Source: Nothophaeocryptopus gaeumannii (Eukaryota > Ascomycota > Dothideomycetes > Mycosphaerellales > Mycosphaerellaceae). From it: a DNA stretch of 64,000 nt. The notes below the pieces were generated by a model that searched no databases, had not been told where the DNA came from, and was given only the letters and a program-made list of their open reading frames with translations. The stretch is taken from positions 992,001 to 1,056,000 of the forward strand of contig JASISA010000040.1 of assembly GCA_031771865.1 (NCBI GenBank), in the 5' to 3' direction. Positions 1-10,686 of this stretch are shown in pieces (the first letter of the stretch is position 1; the number at the start of each line of letters is the position of its first letter). The position numbers and the translations under genes are program-made.

Positions 1-192
1 ATAATGGGTGGTGGCATCCGAGATGCCGATGATAATGATGATGATGAGACCATGATTGGTGGTGCTATTCGAGATGGGCAAGATGAGGATGAGACGTTGA
101 TCGGCGGTGCAATTCAAGAGGATGAGACGTTGATCAGCGGTGCTGGTCAAGGCCAGCCGGAGGCTGGCGATGCTGAGAATTCAGACGAGTAG
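1..192 (+). CDS. 3' end of an acidic repeat protein (partial)
   Basis: The frame is open from the left edge to a TAG at 190-192, so only a C-terminal piece is visible. It is very acidic and carries a degenerate repeat: DETMIGGAI, DETLIGGAI and DETLISGA, separated by short Asp/Glu/Gln linkers. I do not recognise a family. The true start or upstream exons lie outside the window. The ubiquitin-ligase ORF begins 130 bp downstream on the same strand and also opens with an acidic stretch (EEDADETLPAF). One spliced gene is therefore conceivable, but I see no convincing donor before the TAG. Confidence 0.45.
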   Translation: MMGGGIRDADDNDDDETMIGGAIRDGQDEDETLIGGAIQEDETLISGAGQGQPEAGDAENSDE

Positions 193-324
193 ATAGGATA
201 TCGCGATTGAGACTGCGTTGTGCGTTGAAGACAGTTGTTGTAACCTCGCTTCAGTCTCCGCTCCTTTAGTTAAGCACTATTAGGGCTTTAACGATACATT
301 TTGAAAGACTTCGAAGGCTTGGAA

Positions 325-1308
325 ATGTGCGCAACAGCCGAAGAGGATGCAGATGAGACGCTGCCAGCATTCACGTGTGTGGGCTGCCAAAACGGCCGAA
401 ACACAATTGTCTCAAAAGAAACGACCGCGAACCAGCTACGGAAGGAGAACGAAGACGCTTGGCTGATCACGAACCGAGAGACACAGATCAAGGACACCTT
501 CAACAACCGCAGTCTCTACCACCTGGCTTCGACGAACGCCCAGCCCCTGAAGACTTTCGTCGAAAATGTCGAAATCCTACCGGGTGTAAACGCCTCACCT
601 ACTCTGTCTCTCCGCGGCAAAGAAATACACAGCCCGTCAGAGCCACTGCAACAGCTCCAGAGTTGGGTTCTCGCTCGGAGAACGGAGCGTGAAGCGTGTT
701 CACTCTGCTTCAGCTCCAAGCGGAAAATCGATCTATTACCACCCTGCGGTCGCTCGGGCTGCCATCAACGCGTGTGTCTATCTTGCCTCGACGGATGGTA
801 TGGCTTGAATGAGCCAGGTAGGCTACTGAACACGGCGGCACTCCACTGTCCATTCTGTCGACGCTCTCCATCCCCAAAACACCTACGCCGCCACGCAAAC
901 GGGATTCATGCCCTCGCGAACCTCGTCGATGCCGTGAGATGCGCTGGAGAATGGGTGTATGCTTGGTGTATCGACTGCTCCCACGCCAAGCAATACATCG
1001 AGCGGATATGTGCGGCGGGTGCACCTGATACACTCACAAACTGGTCATGCGAGGAGTGTATCTCTCAGCGACGAGGGACTACCAAGTTGGACCTAAGGAC
1101 TAGGGCATGTCCGGGATGCGGTGTAGAAACGGAGAAGGTGAGTGGGTGTGATCATATGGAATGCGTTTGTGGTACTCACTGGTGTTTCTTCTGTGGGAAG
1201 AAGGAGGACGAGGGGGGGATTTATGCGCATATGGCAAGGGAGCATGGGGGGTATTATGGGGCCGTTGGGGCGGAGGATTATGATGATGGAGATGAGGAGA
1301 ATCTTTGA
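325..1308 (+). CDS. RBR-type (RING-IBR-RING) E3 ubiquitin ligase-like protein
   Basis: Single-exon ORF of 327 aa counted from the first in-frame ATG at 325; the frame is open slightly upstream but without an ATG. A first RING-like Cys/His cluster spans about residues 125-178 (CSLC ... CHQRVCLSCL ... CPFC). A second cluster follows at about 215-250 (WCIDC ... CEEC). The end is a clear RING2 at about 262-291: ACPGC, then EKVSGCDHMECVCG, then HWCFFC. In RBR ligases the Cys of the HMxC motif accepts ubiquitin from the E2; here that is about Cys280. The N-terminal 120 residues match nothing I know, and the tail is acidic. The RBR family is well supported by the RING2 pattern; substrate and pathway are unknown. 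Confidence 0.8.
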   Translation: MCATAEEDADETLPAFTCVGCQNGRNTIVSKETTANQLRKENEDAWLITNRETQIKDTFNNRSLYHLASTNAQPLKTFVENVEILPGVNASPTLSLRGKEIHSPSEPLQQLQSWVLARRTEREACSLCFSSKRKIDLLPPCGRSGCHQRVCLSCLDGWYGLNEPGRLLNTAALHCPFCRRSPSPKHLRRHANGIHALANLVDAVRCAGEWVYAWCIDCSHAKQYIERICAAGAPDTLTNWSCEECISQRRGTTKLDLRTRACPGCGVETEKVSGCDHMECVCGTHWCFFCGKKEDEGGIYAHMAREHGGYYGAVGAEDYDDGDEENL

Positions 1309-2243
1309 TCGATGGCTGCATGCTCTGCGTCGGAAGCGTTTTTCCTGAGTTCGTAACGGTATGGTCTGGCTGAGATCAGCGCGAGAACAATAAGCGTATA
1401 GTCTAAAAAGCGCAGCAATGCATATTGACAGCTTGGATAATGGTAACGAACCTATTGATACTGATCAAACTGTCTCTATCCAATCTCTTTCCCTCTTCGC
1501 CCTAACGTTCGACTTCGTAGGCCTGAGAATGATGTGACGTGGATAATGTGAGGTGCGACAGATCGCATGGGAAGTTTTAGTCTCAAGTTTCACCTCCGGA
1601 GGATCACAGCACTCTCTGCGCTGCCAGCCATCTTCGAGCTCTCTAGCGCTGTGGATCTGCATGGTATCAGGACAGGCGTAATGGGCGGGCAAATGTCCAA
1701 GTGAGCCACCGTAGAGGTCACACAAAGTACGGTGTGCAGATGTCTTCTATCTTTGGTAAGCAGCGAACACAAGGAATGTTCCGAGCATTGCTCTGCTGAC
1801 CCGGCTCTCACGAAGGGCTCTTCATGTACAATCGGAGATCTTGCAGTAGAGATAGCTTAGCCAACCACGAGATCATCGTGTTTCTCGCTGCTTCGATCAT
1901 TCACTTAGATTCCTTGTTACTGGGAACCAGTAGGCATTTGAACGCGTCTGTCTCGGCTTGTGTCATAGATAAATTAGGCGAGCAGGGCCCATACCTATCG
2001 ACTTAAGCCTGTGCAATTCAAAGTCGAACGCTTGCTGAGCTGGAGGTACTCGTAGTAACCGCGGCGACTGCCAAGGAGTGCGCCGCGGTCACTACACGGC
2101 CTGAGGCACACAAATTTGGAGGGTTCAAACGCTGCTCTTTCGTGGAATCTTGGGAGGATGTCTGTCTGACAAAGGAAACTTGGTTATTTCCGATCTGACC
2201 GCGCTATATGTACAACATCGGCACAAAACCTCTAATCCAGCGT
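1309..2243. other. Intergenic stretch without a supportable gene
   Basis: This 935-bp gap separates the convergent RBR gene (+) and ATP3 (-), so it should contain both 3' UTRs. ORFs here are all under 90 codons, overlap on both strands and show no recognisable motif. I see no tRNA-like arm structure and no repeat. Confidence 0.6.
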
Positions 2244-3316
2244 CTATGCATCCTCGGAGGCAGCAGCACCAGTGATAATCTCGACCAGTTCGCCAGTAAT
2301 GACAGCCTGTCTTGTTCGGTTGTACAAGATCTGGAACCTGTCAATCATGTCACCGGCGTTCTTGGAGGCGTTGTCCATAGCGTTGCGGCGAGCGGAGATT
2401 TCGCAAGCGTGCCCCTCGGCAAGCGCCCAGTAGATGGAGTTGGCCAAGGCGTATTCGCGCAGATTGGCGAGAACGGCCTCGTCGACTTCGAAGTTGGAGA
2501 AGGCCGCTGTAGAAAGAACGGTTAGTGTGCGTTGAGTTGAAGTTGGGAGGTGGCTTGACTCACGTGACTCCTTGATGGCCTCCTCAGAGAAGGCCTCAAT
2601 GACGGTTGCCTCGTATGACTGGGCGTTGAGGAACTTGTTGTAAATGATCTTGATGCTGGAATAGTCGCCCGGGAGGAGAGTGACTTGGTCGGCGATAGCC
2701 TGGGCGTCCGCAAACGTTGGGACGTCCTTGCCCACGCCAGAGAAGGAAAGAACCATATCCTTGGCATTGCTTCGGCCCAACTGAGCCTTGCACTTCTCTC
2801 CCAGAACCACAAACTCGTATGCTGATGGATTCTCTCCCACCATACGGCGCACAGCACGGGTGAGACCGGAGTGGATACCACCGCAAAGGCCCTTGTCGGA
2901 GCTGCACACGATGAGCAACGTCTTCTTGTTCTCGGCATCCAACGGCTTGGTCTCAGCCTCATCAAAAACGGTGTTGGAGGTGTTGCCGTATGCGCGGGAC
3001 GACTCCATGGCGCGCTGGGCCTTGGTGAGTTTGGTGGATGCGACGATTTTCATGGTCTTCGTGATCTTCTCGATGTTCTTGATCGACTTGAGGCGACCCT
3101 CAATCTCGCGAAGGGTGGCATAGTTGGCGCTCTGGAAGGCAACTGGGGCGGTCGCGGCGGCGGGTCTGTATAGAGAAGGATCTCATGTTAGTACTGGGCT
3201 GTTTCTTCATGCGCTTCTTCAGCGAGCTCGCTCCGCGCCGGGTGCAGCGTGTAGACGTACCGCAGCGACTGGACGGCGCCAGCCCTGAGGGCGGGACGAG
3301 CAGCGCGGGACAGCAT
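2244..3316 (-). CDS. ATP3: Mitochondrial F1F0-ATP synthase subunit gamma
   Basis: Three exons on the minus strand: 3316-3261, 3165-2564 and 2506-2244. The introns are 95 and 57 bp with GT-AG ends. Together they give 306 aa, the usual length for the family. Exon 1 encodes a basic, Ser/Ala/Arg-rich mitochondrial presequence (MLSRAARPALRAGAVQSL). Exon 2 has the N-terminal coiled-coil signature (ATLREIEGRLKSIKN, EKITKTMKIVASTKL) and LLIVCSSDKGLCGGIH. Exon 3 holds the C-terminal helix (SARRNAMDNASKNAGDM, YNRTRQAVITGELVEI). The protein is the rotating central stalk of the F1 motor in the mitochondrial matrix. It shares a 473-bp divergent promoter region with TOP1. Confidence 0.96.
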
Positions 3317-3789
3317 TGCTCGTTTGTGAGGGGAGATGGAGGTCGGTGGTGGTTCAATGCTTCACCCGCAGGGCAAAGACGCAGTGCTCGGAGCTCAGAT
3401 GATGAGGTTGTGGCCGCGTCACGTGAAGAGCTTCGGGAAGCCTCAGGCACAAGGAGCTTCGAACCAATCGCAGCTCGCATTCCTGTCCTGGGGGCCTTTC
3501 ACAACTCATCTTCGTTTCTCGTCCCTTTCTCCTCTCTCCCACCTTCTCTTCTCCCACTTGCTTGCTGCTCTATTTGACGGCCTCACCTGTCTCTACGATT
3601 CTATCCAATATTCTATTCCTCACCCGCCTCCGATTCTGCCTTTTCGCTCGTCGCGAAGGACTTGGGCGTTCATTGTTCAGCTGTTCTCACAGGCACGCGT
3701 CCGAGTCCGGCAACCTCACTCATACGCGATCTCCGCCAGTCCCGCCGTTTCCACGTTCTTCGAGGCGAGCTTGGCCCTTCATCGCCAAG
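3317..3789. promoter_or_regulatory. Divergent promoter region, ATP3 (-) / TOP1 (+)
   Basis: This 473-bp interval between two start codons in opposite orientation must hold both promoters and 5' leaders. On the plus strand, 3480-3640 is strongly CT-rich (runs such as CCCTTTCTCCTCTCTCCCACC). This is the usual look of a fungal core promoter/5' UTR upstream of a highly transcribed gene, here probably TOP1. No clear TATA box is seen. Confidence 0.6.
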
Positions 3790-6700
3790 ATGTCTGATTC
3801 TGAAGATGACAAGCCTCTCGTGGGTAAGTCAATCCTCGCTGGCGCATTACTTTAAGCTCTCTGGCAATCCTCGGGAAATGGATCAGTCCCCGTCCTCACC
3901 TGCCGCGGACTTGGTCGAATTTGCGCTTCACCGCAGGCTTCAGATCGTTGATTTACAACACACATGCGTTCACATGCTTCAAGCATGCTTTTGATTTATT
4001 AATTGATTGACTATGTTTTCGTGATTGTTTTCTTTCATCACACGACACACTCAGAAAAATCGAAAGCCCGCTCAGCAACTAACAACCATCTCAGCTAAGT
4101 CGAAAGCCATTCTATCCAAATCAGACGAAGCCATGGATACCTCAACGGACAACGTGCAGCCGGGCATCAGCTTGGCTAACGGGCCCATGGAAGAGATGGA
4201 CGTCGATAAGCCAACCACCAATGGCACTACCAATGGCAGTACGAACGGCACAAAGCGTAAGGCTTCTCTTCCGAATGGCAAGAGTTACAAGGATGAGAGT
4301 TCAGATGACGAGGACGATGTACCTCTGAAGAAGAGGAAGACTGCCGCAAAGGACTCCGACTCTGACGACGATAAGCCTCTTGCAAAGAAGCCCATCTCGG
4401 CAAGTGCAGCTCAGGTTGGCGAAGAATCAGGAGATGAGCCGATCGCAAAGAAGCTTCAGAAGGTGAAGGCTGCGATCGAGAAGAAAGCGGAGAAAGAGGC
4501 CAAAGCTATTAGGAGTAAAGAGGCAAAGCGAAAAGTCAAGCAGGAAGACAGCGACGACGAGCCGATTGCCAAGAAGAAGGCTCCTGCGAAGAAGCAAACC
4601 AATGGCACGAAAGTGAAGAAGGAGGAGTCAGACGACGATGACGTCCCTCTCAAGAAGAAAGCAAAGGCACCAGCAAAGAAGGTCGCCAAAAAAGCAGAGA
4701 CTGCCAGCCCAGCACCCAAGAAGGGCAAAGGAAAAGGCAAGTTCAAGGAGGAAGAATCCCCAGAAGAAGGCGAAGATGACGAGGAGGAATACCGATGGTG
4801 GGAAGACCCAACGAAAGGCGATGGCACAATCAAGTGGACAACTCTCGAGCACAATGGTGTTGTCTTTCCACCAGACTACGAACCTCTGCCCTCGAACGTC
4901 AAGATGCTTTACGACGGCGTGCCCGTGACGATGCATAAAGATGCCGAAGAGATCGCGTATGCTTTTGGCAGCATGCTGAACTCAACACACAATGTTGAGA
5001 ACCCGACTTTCCAAAAAAACTTCTTTGCCGACTTCAAGGAGATGCTGGACAAAACCGGTCACGCTAAGGACAAGGACGGCAACAAAGTCAAGATTACCAA
5101 ATTTGAGAAATGCGACTTCACAAAGGTCTTCAATCACGTGGACGCTGAACGGCAGGCCAAGAAGGCTTTGCCAGCTGCCGAGAAGAAGCGGCTCAAGGCC
5201 GAGAAAGACGAGAACGAGGCACCATATATGTACTGCAAGTGGGACGGCCGCCGGCAAAAAGTTGGCAATTTCCGAGTCGAACCTCCAGGACTGTTCCGTG
5301 GACGCGGTGAGCACCCGAAGACCGGCAAATTCAAGAAGCGCGTGTTGCCCGAGCAAATCACCATCAACATTGGCAAAGAGGCAACGGTGCCAGCACCGCC
5401 GGCAGGCCACAAGTGGAAAGATGTCAAGAATGATCAGGAAGGAACCTGGTTGGCAATGTGGCAGGAGAACATCAACGGCGCGTACAAGTATGTCATGCTT
5501 GCTGCTAACTCTGACATTAAGGGCCTGAGCGATTACAAAAAGTTTGAGAAGGCCCGTGAACTCAAGAAGCACATCGACCGCATTCGAAAGGATTACGAGA
5601 AGGAGCTCAAGTCGGAGGTCATGGCTGAGCGACAGCGTGCCACCGCCGTCTACCTCATCGATCGATTCGCTTTGCGTGCGGGTAACGAGAAGGGTGACGA
5701 TGAAGCCGACACTGTTGGTTGCTGTTCCCTCAAGTTCGAGAACGTCACACTGCAGCCACCGAACAAGGTCATTTTCGATTTCCTGGGTAAAGACTCGATT
5801 CGCTTTTACGAAGAATTCGAGGTGGATACTCAAGTCTTCAAGAATCTGAAGATATTCAAACGCTCCCCCAAGAAAGATGGCGACGAGATCTTTGACCGGC
5901 TCACGACATCTGCTCTCAACAAGCACTTGTCCAATTACATGACTGGGCTTACTGCAAAGGTGTTCCGTACCTACAACGCCTCCTACACCATGTCTCAGCT
6001 GCTGCAACAAATGAAGGCAGACAAGAGCATCTCGATCCCGGAGAAGGTCAAGGCCTACAACGATGCGAACCGCAAAGTAGCTATCCTCTGTAACCATAAG
6101 CGTACCGTCGCCGCCAGTCACGCGCAGCAGATGGAGAAGATGGAGGATCGGATTAATGGTCTGCGCTACCAGCAGTACCGCATCAAGCTGATGATGCTCG
6201 ATATCGATTCCAAGATCAAGAAGAAGAAGTCAGCTGGCTATTTCGATCTCCCGGAGGGAATCGACCGAGAGTGGCAGGAGGAGCACCACAAAGCCTTGGT
6301 CGAAGAGCAGCGCACCAAGATTCAGAAGAAGTTCGACAAGGAGAATGAGAAGCTCGAGGCTGAGGGTGAGAAGCCAATGAAGGCTAAGGAGCTCGAGGAG
6401 CGCATGCAAGTTGTCAAAGAACTTGAGACTAAATTTAAGAAGGAGCTCAAGAATGGCAAGGTGGAGGCTGAAGGCAAGAGCGCGTCCATCGACAAGTACG
6501 AGAAGGATCTCGAGAAGCTCGATGCTCGCATTGCCACCCTTCAGACTCAGAGCGAGGATCGCGAGAACAACAAGGAGGTCGCTCTGGGCACTTCGAAGAT
6601 CGTGAGTCGGACTAAACCACTGACATTCTGACACTGGTGATACTGACTTCATCCACAGAACTACATTGATCCACGTCTCACTGTCGTCTTCAGCAAGAAG

Positions 6701-6793
6701 TTCGACGTCCCGATCGAGCGATTCTTCTCCAAGACGCTGCGTGAGAAGTTCGACTGGGCTATCAAGTCTGTCGAGGAGGATTGGGAGTTCTAA
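3790..6793 (+). CDS. TOP1: DNA topoisomerase I (type IB)
   Basis: Exons 3790-3823, 4095-6601 and 6659-6793 give 891 aa. The first intron is long (271 bp); the second is 57 bp. The N-terminal ~200 residues are a charged, NLS-rich region built from a loose repeat of an acidic patch plus a basic patch (DDVPLKKRK, DDKPLAKKP, DEPIAKKLQK, DEPIAKKKAP, DDVPLKKKAK). The core follows: WWEDPTKGDGTIKWTTLEHN, YDGVPVTMHKDAEEIA, RFALRAGNEKGDDEADTVG, then a coiled linker rich in Lys/Glu. Exon 3 carries the active site INYIDPRLTVVF; by this model the catalytic Tyr is residue 849. The enzyme relaxes supercoils in the nucleus via a 3'-phosphotyrosine. Exon 2 uses the distal of two near-duplicate splice acceptors, because only that one keeps the frame. 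Confidence 0.96.
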
Positions 6794-7395
6794 GCCTTCG
6801 GCAAATGGAGGAATGAAGATTTTCAATGCATGGCGAGGAGGTTTTGGATTTAGCGGGTGGGAGGAAACGATTTGCTCTACAATGATTCACCAAAGGAAAA
6901 GCGAGGCAATAGGCGAGTGAAGGCCAGGATCGACCGACCTGGCTAGGCTCGTACCAGGAGCCGTGATACCATTATTGCCACCAATACATGTAAATACAAA
7001 CTCATTCAAGAAACGAAGAATTAGACACCATACATAGGTTTGCAACAATAACCTGAACTGAGTTGGGAAAGCTGCTCGGGCTCAATCTCTGATCAGAGTT
7101 GGTCAAGCAGAAAGCAGGGAGAACAAAAAGACAACAAGGCGCTCCCCTGCTCTTAGAGAGCTTGCGTTTCAAGCAAGCCTGATCTGGTATTCTGCTGAAT
7201 AGAGTCGGGTTGATATGATCTCGTGCCATCGCCTGACTCTCGCTCGTGTCTCGCGCCTTCGGAAAGATTCCCATCCCGGTCCGAGCGTCTCCTTTCCTTG
7301 CACTTCACTTCCATCAAGTATCAACCGTGTCTGCCTCAACCCATCACCCCTACGCCCAGCCTCTTACCATAACAAAGCTATTGTCGGACACGACA
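6794..7395. other. Intergenic region, TOP1 3' side / DUF423 gene promoter
   Basis: A 602-bp gap between two plus-strand genes. Short ORFs occur in several frames but none resembles a protein family. The last 150 bp are pyrimidine-rich (for example CATCACCCCTACGCCCAGCC) and probably form the promoter and leader of the next gene. Confidence 0.55.
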
Positions 7396-7826
7396 ATGGC
7401 CCCGCCATTCTGGATCATCGGAGCTCTGTCAGGAGCCAGCTCTGTGGCGTTTGGAGCTTTCGGCGCGCATGGGTTGAGGAGTCGCGGATTGGCGCCGGAG
7501 AAGATTGCGAGTTTTCAGACTGCGGCGCATTATCAGGTACGAGTGTCTGATGTGGAGAACAGATGTTTGATGGAAGACTAAATATCTCGTGTGCAGCTCA
7601 TCCACTCTGTTGCTCTGCTCGTAGCTGAACAAGCCGCACCGAAGAATGTCTGGGCAAAGGACTTCTCACTGCTGGTATCATTGGATTCTCAGGATCGATC
7701 TACGGACTGGTACTCGGTGGCGACAAGTTCAAGTTTCTGGGACCGATCACGCCAATTGGAGGGATGTGTCTCATCGGAGGATGGATCGCATTGGCTTTCG
7801 CGAGCAGAGGAAGGGTGATGATCTAA
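7396..7826 (+). CDS. DUF423 / TMEM256-like small membrane protein, apparently frameshifted
   Basis: Exon 1 (7396-7536) encodes MAPPFWIIGALSGASSVAFG and then FGAHGLRSRGL, the typical DUF423 start. A 60-bp intron (7537-7596) leads to exon 2, which begins LIHSVALLVAEQAAPKN, again as in the family. After codon 7645-7647 the expected sequence continues in a different frame: LGKGLLTAGIIGFSGSIYG, LGPITPIGGMCLIGGW, ending at TAA 7824-7826. In the given sequence a one-base deletion near 7648 separates the halves. Read as it stands, the frame runs into unrelated residues and stops at 7818. No GT-AG intron can repair this. It is either a real frameshift (pseudogene) or an assembly error. The intact protein would have about four transmembrane helices. 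Confidence 0.75.
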
Positions 7827-7904
7827 GGTCGACACACAGCTGGAAGATCCCAAAGAGATGCCATCAGCTCAGAAATACTATCATGCCCGAGCCGATTATG
7901 TCGA

Positions 7905-9045
7905 ATGGTACGGAGACAGTCAACAATCAGTTCAATCATTTATCTAGAGTTCTTCCCCGGACAAGGTAGGTTCCCACCCGTCCACTATCTTGCATCTAAT
8001 CGTCAGCAGCCTTGGCGCCTTTCCACCCGGTCGCAAGTTCTCACGAGACGCACTCACCTTCACTTGATCTTGTCATACTAACGGCCCTTTGACCGTAGGC
8101 CAGTCACCCCAAATGTGCTGGCAAGTGGGCAAGTGGGTCGGCGCTATCTGGCCCAGCAAGGGTAGCCAGAAGGAAGCGCCAGCCACAGAAGAACCTGCAG
8201 AGGTCCCATCACCCGCCGCTACGAAGCCGACCATCGAAAATGAGAGCAGCGCCGCTCGCCCGACTATCGCAACCGACAAGGCCACAATACAGCCTACTAT
8301 CTATATCGACGGAACTCTGCAGCGGCTGGATCAACAACTCGTGATGCGTCGCCCGAAGGCAAAGGTACCAGAAGAAGCTCCAGTGACGCCTTTCAGGTTC
8401 ATGGACCTGCCAGCAGAGCTCCGTGATATCGTGTATGAGTTCGTCACTGCCGACTACGAATTCGCCCACAGGTATGGGGGTACCTTCAGAGCATCTCTGA
8501 AACCGGGACCAAATACCTCTCTGCTCCGTGCATCCCGTCAGACTTATGTTGAGTATCATGGACTTGCTGAACATGCCGCGACGCTGCACCTGGTCGACCG
8601 CTTCGTCTCCAAAGCTGGCATGCAAGCACCAAGACTCCATTACGGCTTCGAACGAATCGAGAACCTCCACATCCATATCATCACCGTCTGTATTCAGTGC
8701 GGGCTCGGACTTAACATCTGGGGAATTCATAACTGCAACATCAACCACGAGATGAGATGTCATCTTCAGTGGATCAAAAAGTTCGTGGGGACTCTGCCTT
8801 TCCTGAAGAAAGTTACCATCCGCGTGCAAGTACCTTGGTCGAATGACGGGCGAGCGAAGTCCGCGAACTCCCCGAGCATCGATGCCGAGCTGGGCCGGCT
8901 ACTCGAGATTCCGCATCTTTTTCGATTGGAGGCGTATAGGACATGGGCCCATGTGCGTGAAAATATGCGAGCTGATCAAATTATCGAAAAGAATGGGGTT
9001 GAGAGGCAGTATCTGACCTGGACGGAGGGGGGATGGGATGCCTAG
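7905..9045 (+). CDS. F-box-like domain protein (orphan)
   Basis: The main exon (8099-9045) contains PFRFMDLPAELRDIVYEFV, the F-box-like start common in Dothideomycete orphan families, then SLLRASRQTYVEY and a region with aliphatic/His-rich strands. Upstream, a canonical TACTAAC branch site (8076-8082) and GTAG acceptor at 8098 imply a 5' exon. ATG 7905 to 7965 (20 codons plus 1 base), spliced over a 133-bp intron with donor GTAGGT, joins in frame. This gives a protein of about 335 aa. If that exon is wrong, the first in-frame ATG of the main exon is 8113. Function is unknown. F-box proteins often recruit substrates to SCF ligases, but these fungal families are poorly characterised. A shorter relative follows directly downstream. 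Confidence 0.65.
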
Positions 9046-9422
9046 GGTGACCGTCACGAAGCTATCTATGGGCAATTTTTCGTGCTTGGATCGATGTCTG
9101 GAGACGTAGGCAGCGACTTTAGATAGGTGAGCATCTGAATGTGAAAGCATTTACTGCATTCCATTGCCGGTCTTGGCACACACTTGATATCAAGCCGACT
9201 CGCAAATTTGTGATCCCCTCAGACACTCCTCGTACGGACCTCTGTTACCAAGACGATGCCCATGCGAGCCAAAGCTGAGAAGCCTTCCGGATCTGTGAGC
9301 AAAGCGTTGGAGAGGTGTGCGGCGGGCTATACCATCAAGCTCCGCATACGCACGGGCAACAACTCACCTGGCTGAACCCCAAGGAAATAGCTCGAGAACA
9401 ACGACATCATCAACCACCACAG
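9046..9422. other. Intergenic region between the two F-box-like genes
   Basis: A 377-bp gap. The reading frame of the next ORF is open upstream to about 9315 but without an ATG until 9423. Nothing else is recognisable. Confidence 0.5.
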
Positions 9423-9908
9423 ATGGCTTCCGAAGAGCGCGACGGGCAGCCCTTCCGCTTCTTCGACCTCCCGCCAGAGCTACGCATCCTCGTGTACGAG
9501 CAGCTCGGCCGCGAAGGCCCCCTCGAGCTACCGAGCGGCAAAAGCTCTATCAAAGCAGCCGTCTCTCAAGGACTGGCCACCAATCTGCTGCTAGTCAGCC
9601 GCCAGTTCAGCGCAGAGTACGCAAAGAACATCATGAGCACAGCGACAGTACACCTCGAAGACGCCTTCGGCTGCTTGCTAGAATGCCCTGCTCTCCCATC
9701 TACCTTTTGCCACATCAAGACCTGCAAAATGGACATCTGGATCGGCAATCGCTTCGACGAACGAGAGAAGCATGAAGCATGGATTAAGATTGCTATTGAA
9801 ACCTTGCCGGATTTGAAGAACATCGACCTGATTTACACTACCGAGAGGCCGCTTGCGCTTGACAAGCTTGGCTCAGAGCGGCTCTCCTGCGATGACTATC
9901 GCTGGTAG
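9423..9908 (+). CDS. F-box-like domain protein, probably cut short by an in-frame TAG
   Basis: ATG 9423 opens an ORF of 161 aa: GQPFRFFDLPPELRILVYEQ is the same F-box-like start as in the gene at 7905-9045, followed by NLLLVSRQFSAEY and a region with IKTCKMDIWIGNRF. A TAG at 9906-9908 ends it. Beyond the stop the same frame stays open for 75 further codons, to TGA 10134-10136, and reads like protein (CKPWLGRQLGKELRELGQLA, MRSVEVRRLRDLARRTG). The natural gene may therefore have run to 10136, and the TAG may be a nonsense mutation. CAG to TAG would be one C-to-T change. The two F-box-like genes look like an old tandem duplication. Function unknown. Confidence 0.6.
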   Translation: MASEERDGQPFRFFDLPPELRILVYEQLGREGPLELPSGKSSIKAAVSQGLATNLLLVSRQFSAEYAKNIMSTATVHLEDAFGCLLECPALPSTFCHIKTCKMDIWIGNRFDEREKHEAWIKIAIETLPDLKNIDLIYTTERPLALDKLGSERLSCDDYRW

Positions 9909-10136
9909 TTCTCGTGCAAGCCGTGGCTTGGTCGGCAACTTGGTAAAGAGCTTCGAGAACTCGGCCAGCTGGCTCAGATGAGATCTGTCGAGGTGAGGCG
10001 ATTAAGAGACTTGGCGCGCCGGACTGGGGCTGTTGATCTCTGGGGGGTTCGTGGAGTAGGAAGGAGGGATGGGGTATCCCTGATGGGCCGGCGCTGGTGC
10101 AGAAGTGAAGGAGGTGTGCATGAAGGGAGGATTTGA

Positions 10137-10686
10137 TTGTCTTCTCGGCAGCTTTGGGCCATGGAGCGGGCGGCGAGTACTTGGTTTGGTGACAATGGAG
10201 CAGACGAACTACTCAAGTTGATACGAGTTTGGTCGAAGCTTGCCTAGGAGTACAGATATCATCGTTCAACAGAATAGACTTGCATCTTGCCTGCTTCCTT
10301 GAAACTGACAAGACCTCACTCTGCTCGCTGAAGGCGCATGTGATGATCGTCTCCGAGCGATGTCCGCGCAGTCCAACAAACCAATAGCCTGTGTAGCATC
10401 ACTAAAGCATTGGAGTATGTGAGAGACCGCGAGCGCTCAGTTAATCATCTGAACAGTTAATCATTGGAGAAGGAGGAAGTGAAGTCTTGACAGATGCTGC
10501 TCGGTGTGAAGTTGCCGCTGCTTGCAGCTCATTGGGCACCGAAGCGAGGATGGGGCTGGTAATTGAGACTACGTCCGAGGAGGGTCCGACGCACCAAATT
10601 CTCGCCAGAGAAAAGTCAGTGGAAGTGCTCTGTTCGCCTCGACATCTCTCTATCCACTCTACCACCACAACACAACACGCACCAAA
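10137..10686. other. Upstream region of the SSB Hsp70 gene
   Basis: A 550-bp gap containing the promoter and leader of SSB. ACCACCACAACACAACACGC just before the ATG is a typical A/C-rich fungal leader. I see no convincing tandem heat-shock elements, in keeping with SSB-type genes being regulated with ribosomal proteins rather than by heat (family knowledge). Confidence 0.5.

Noticed and set aside
2130..2160. Possible tRNA B-box (GGTTCAAAC)
   Set aside because: No complementary stem around the loop and no A-box upstream.
4982..6121. 379-codon ORF on the minus strand inside TOP1
   Set aside because: Antisense shadow of a strongly biased coding sequence; no motif, and the plus strand is unmistakably topoisomerase I.
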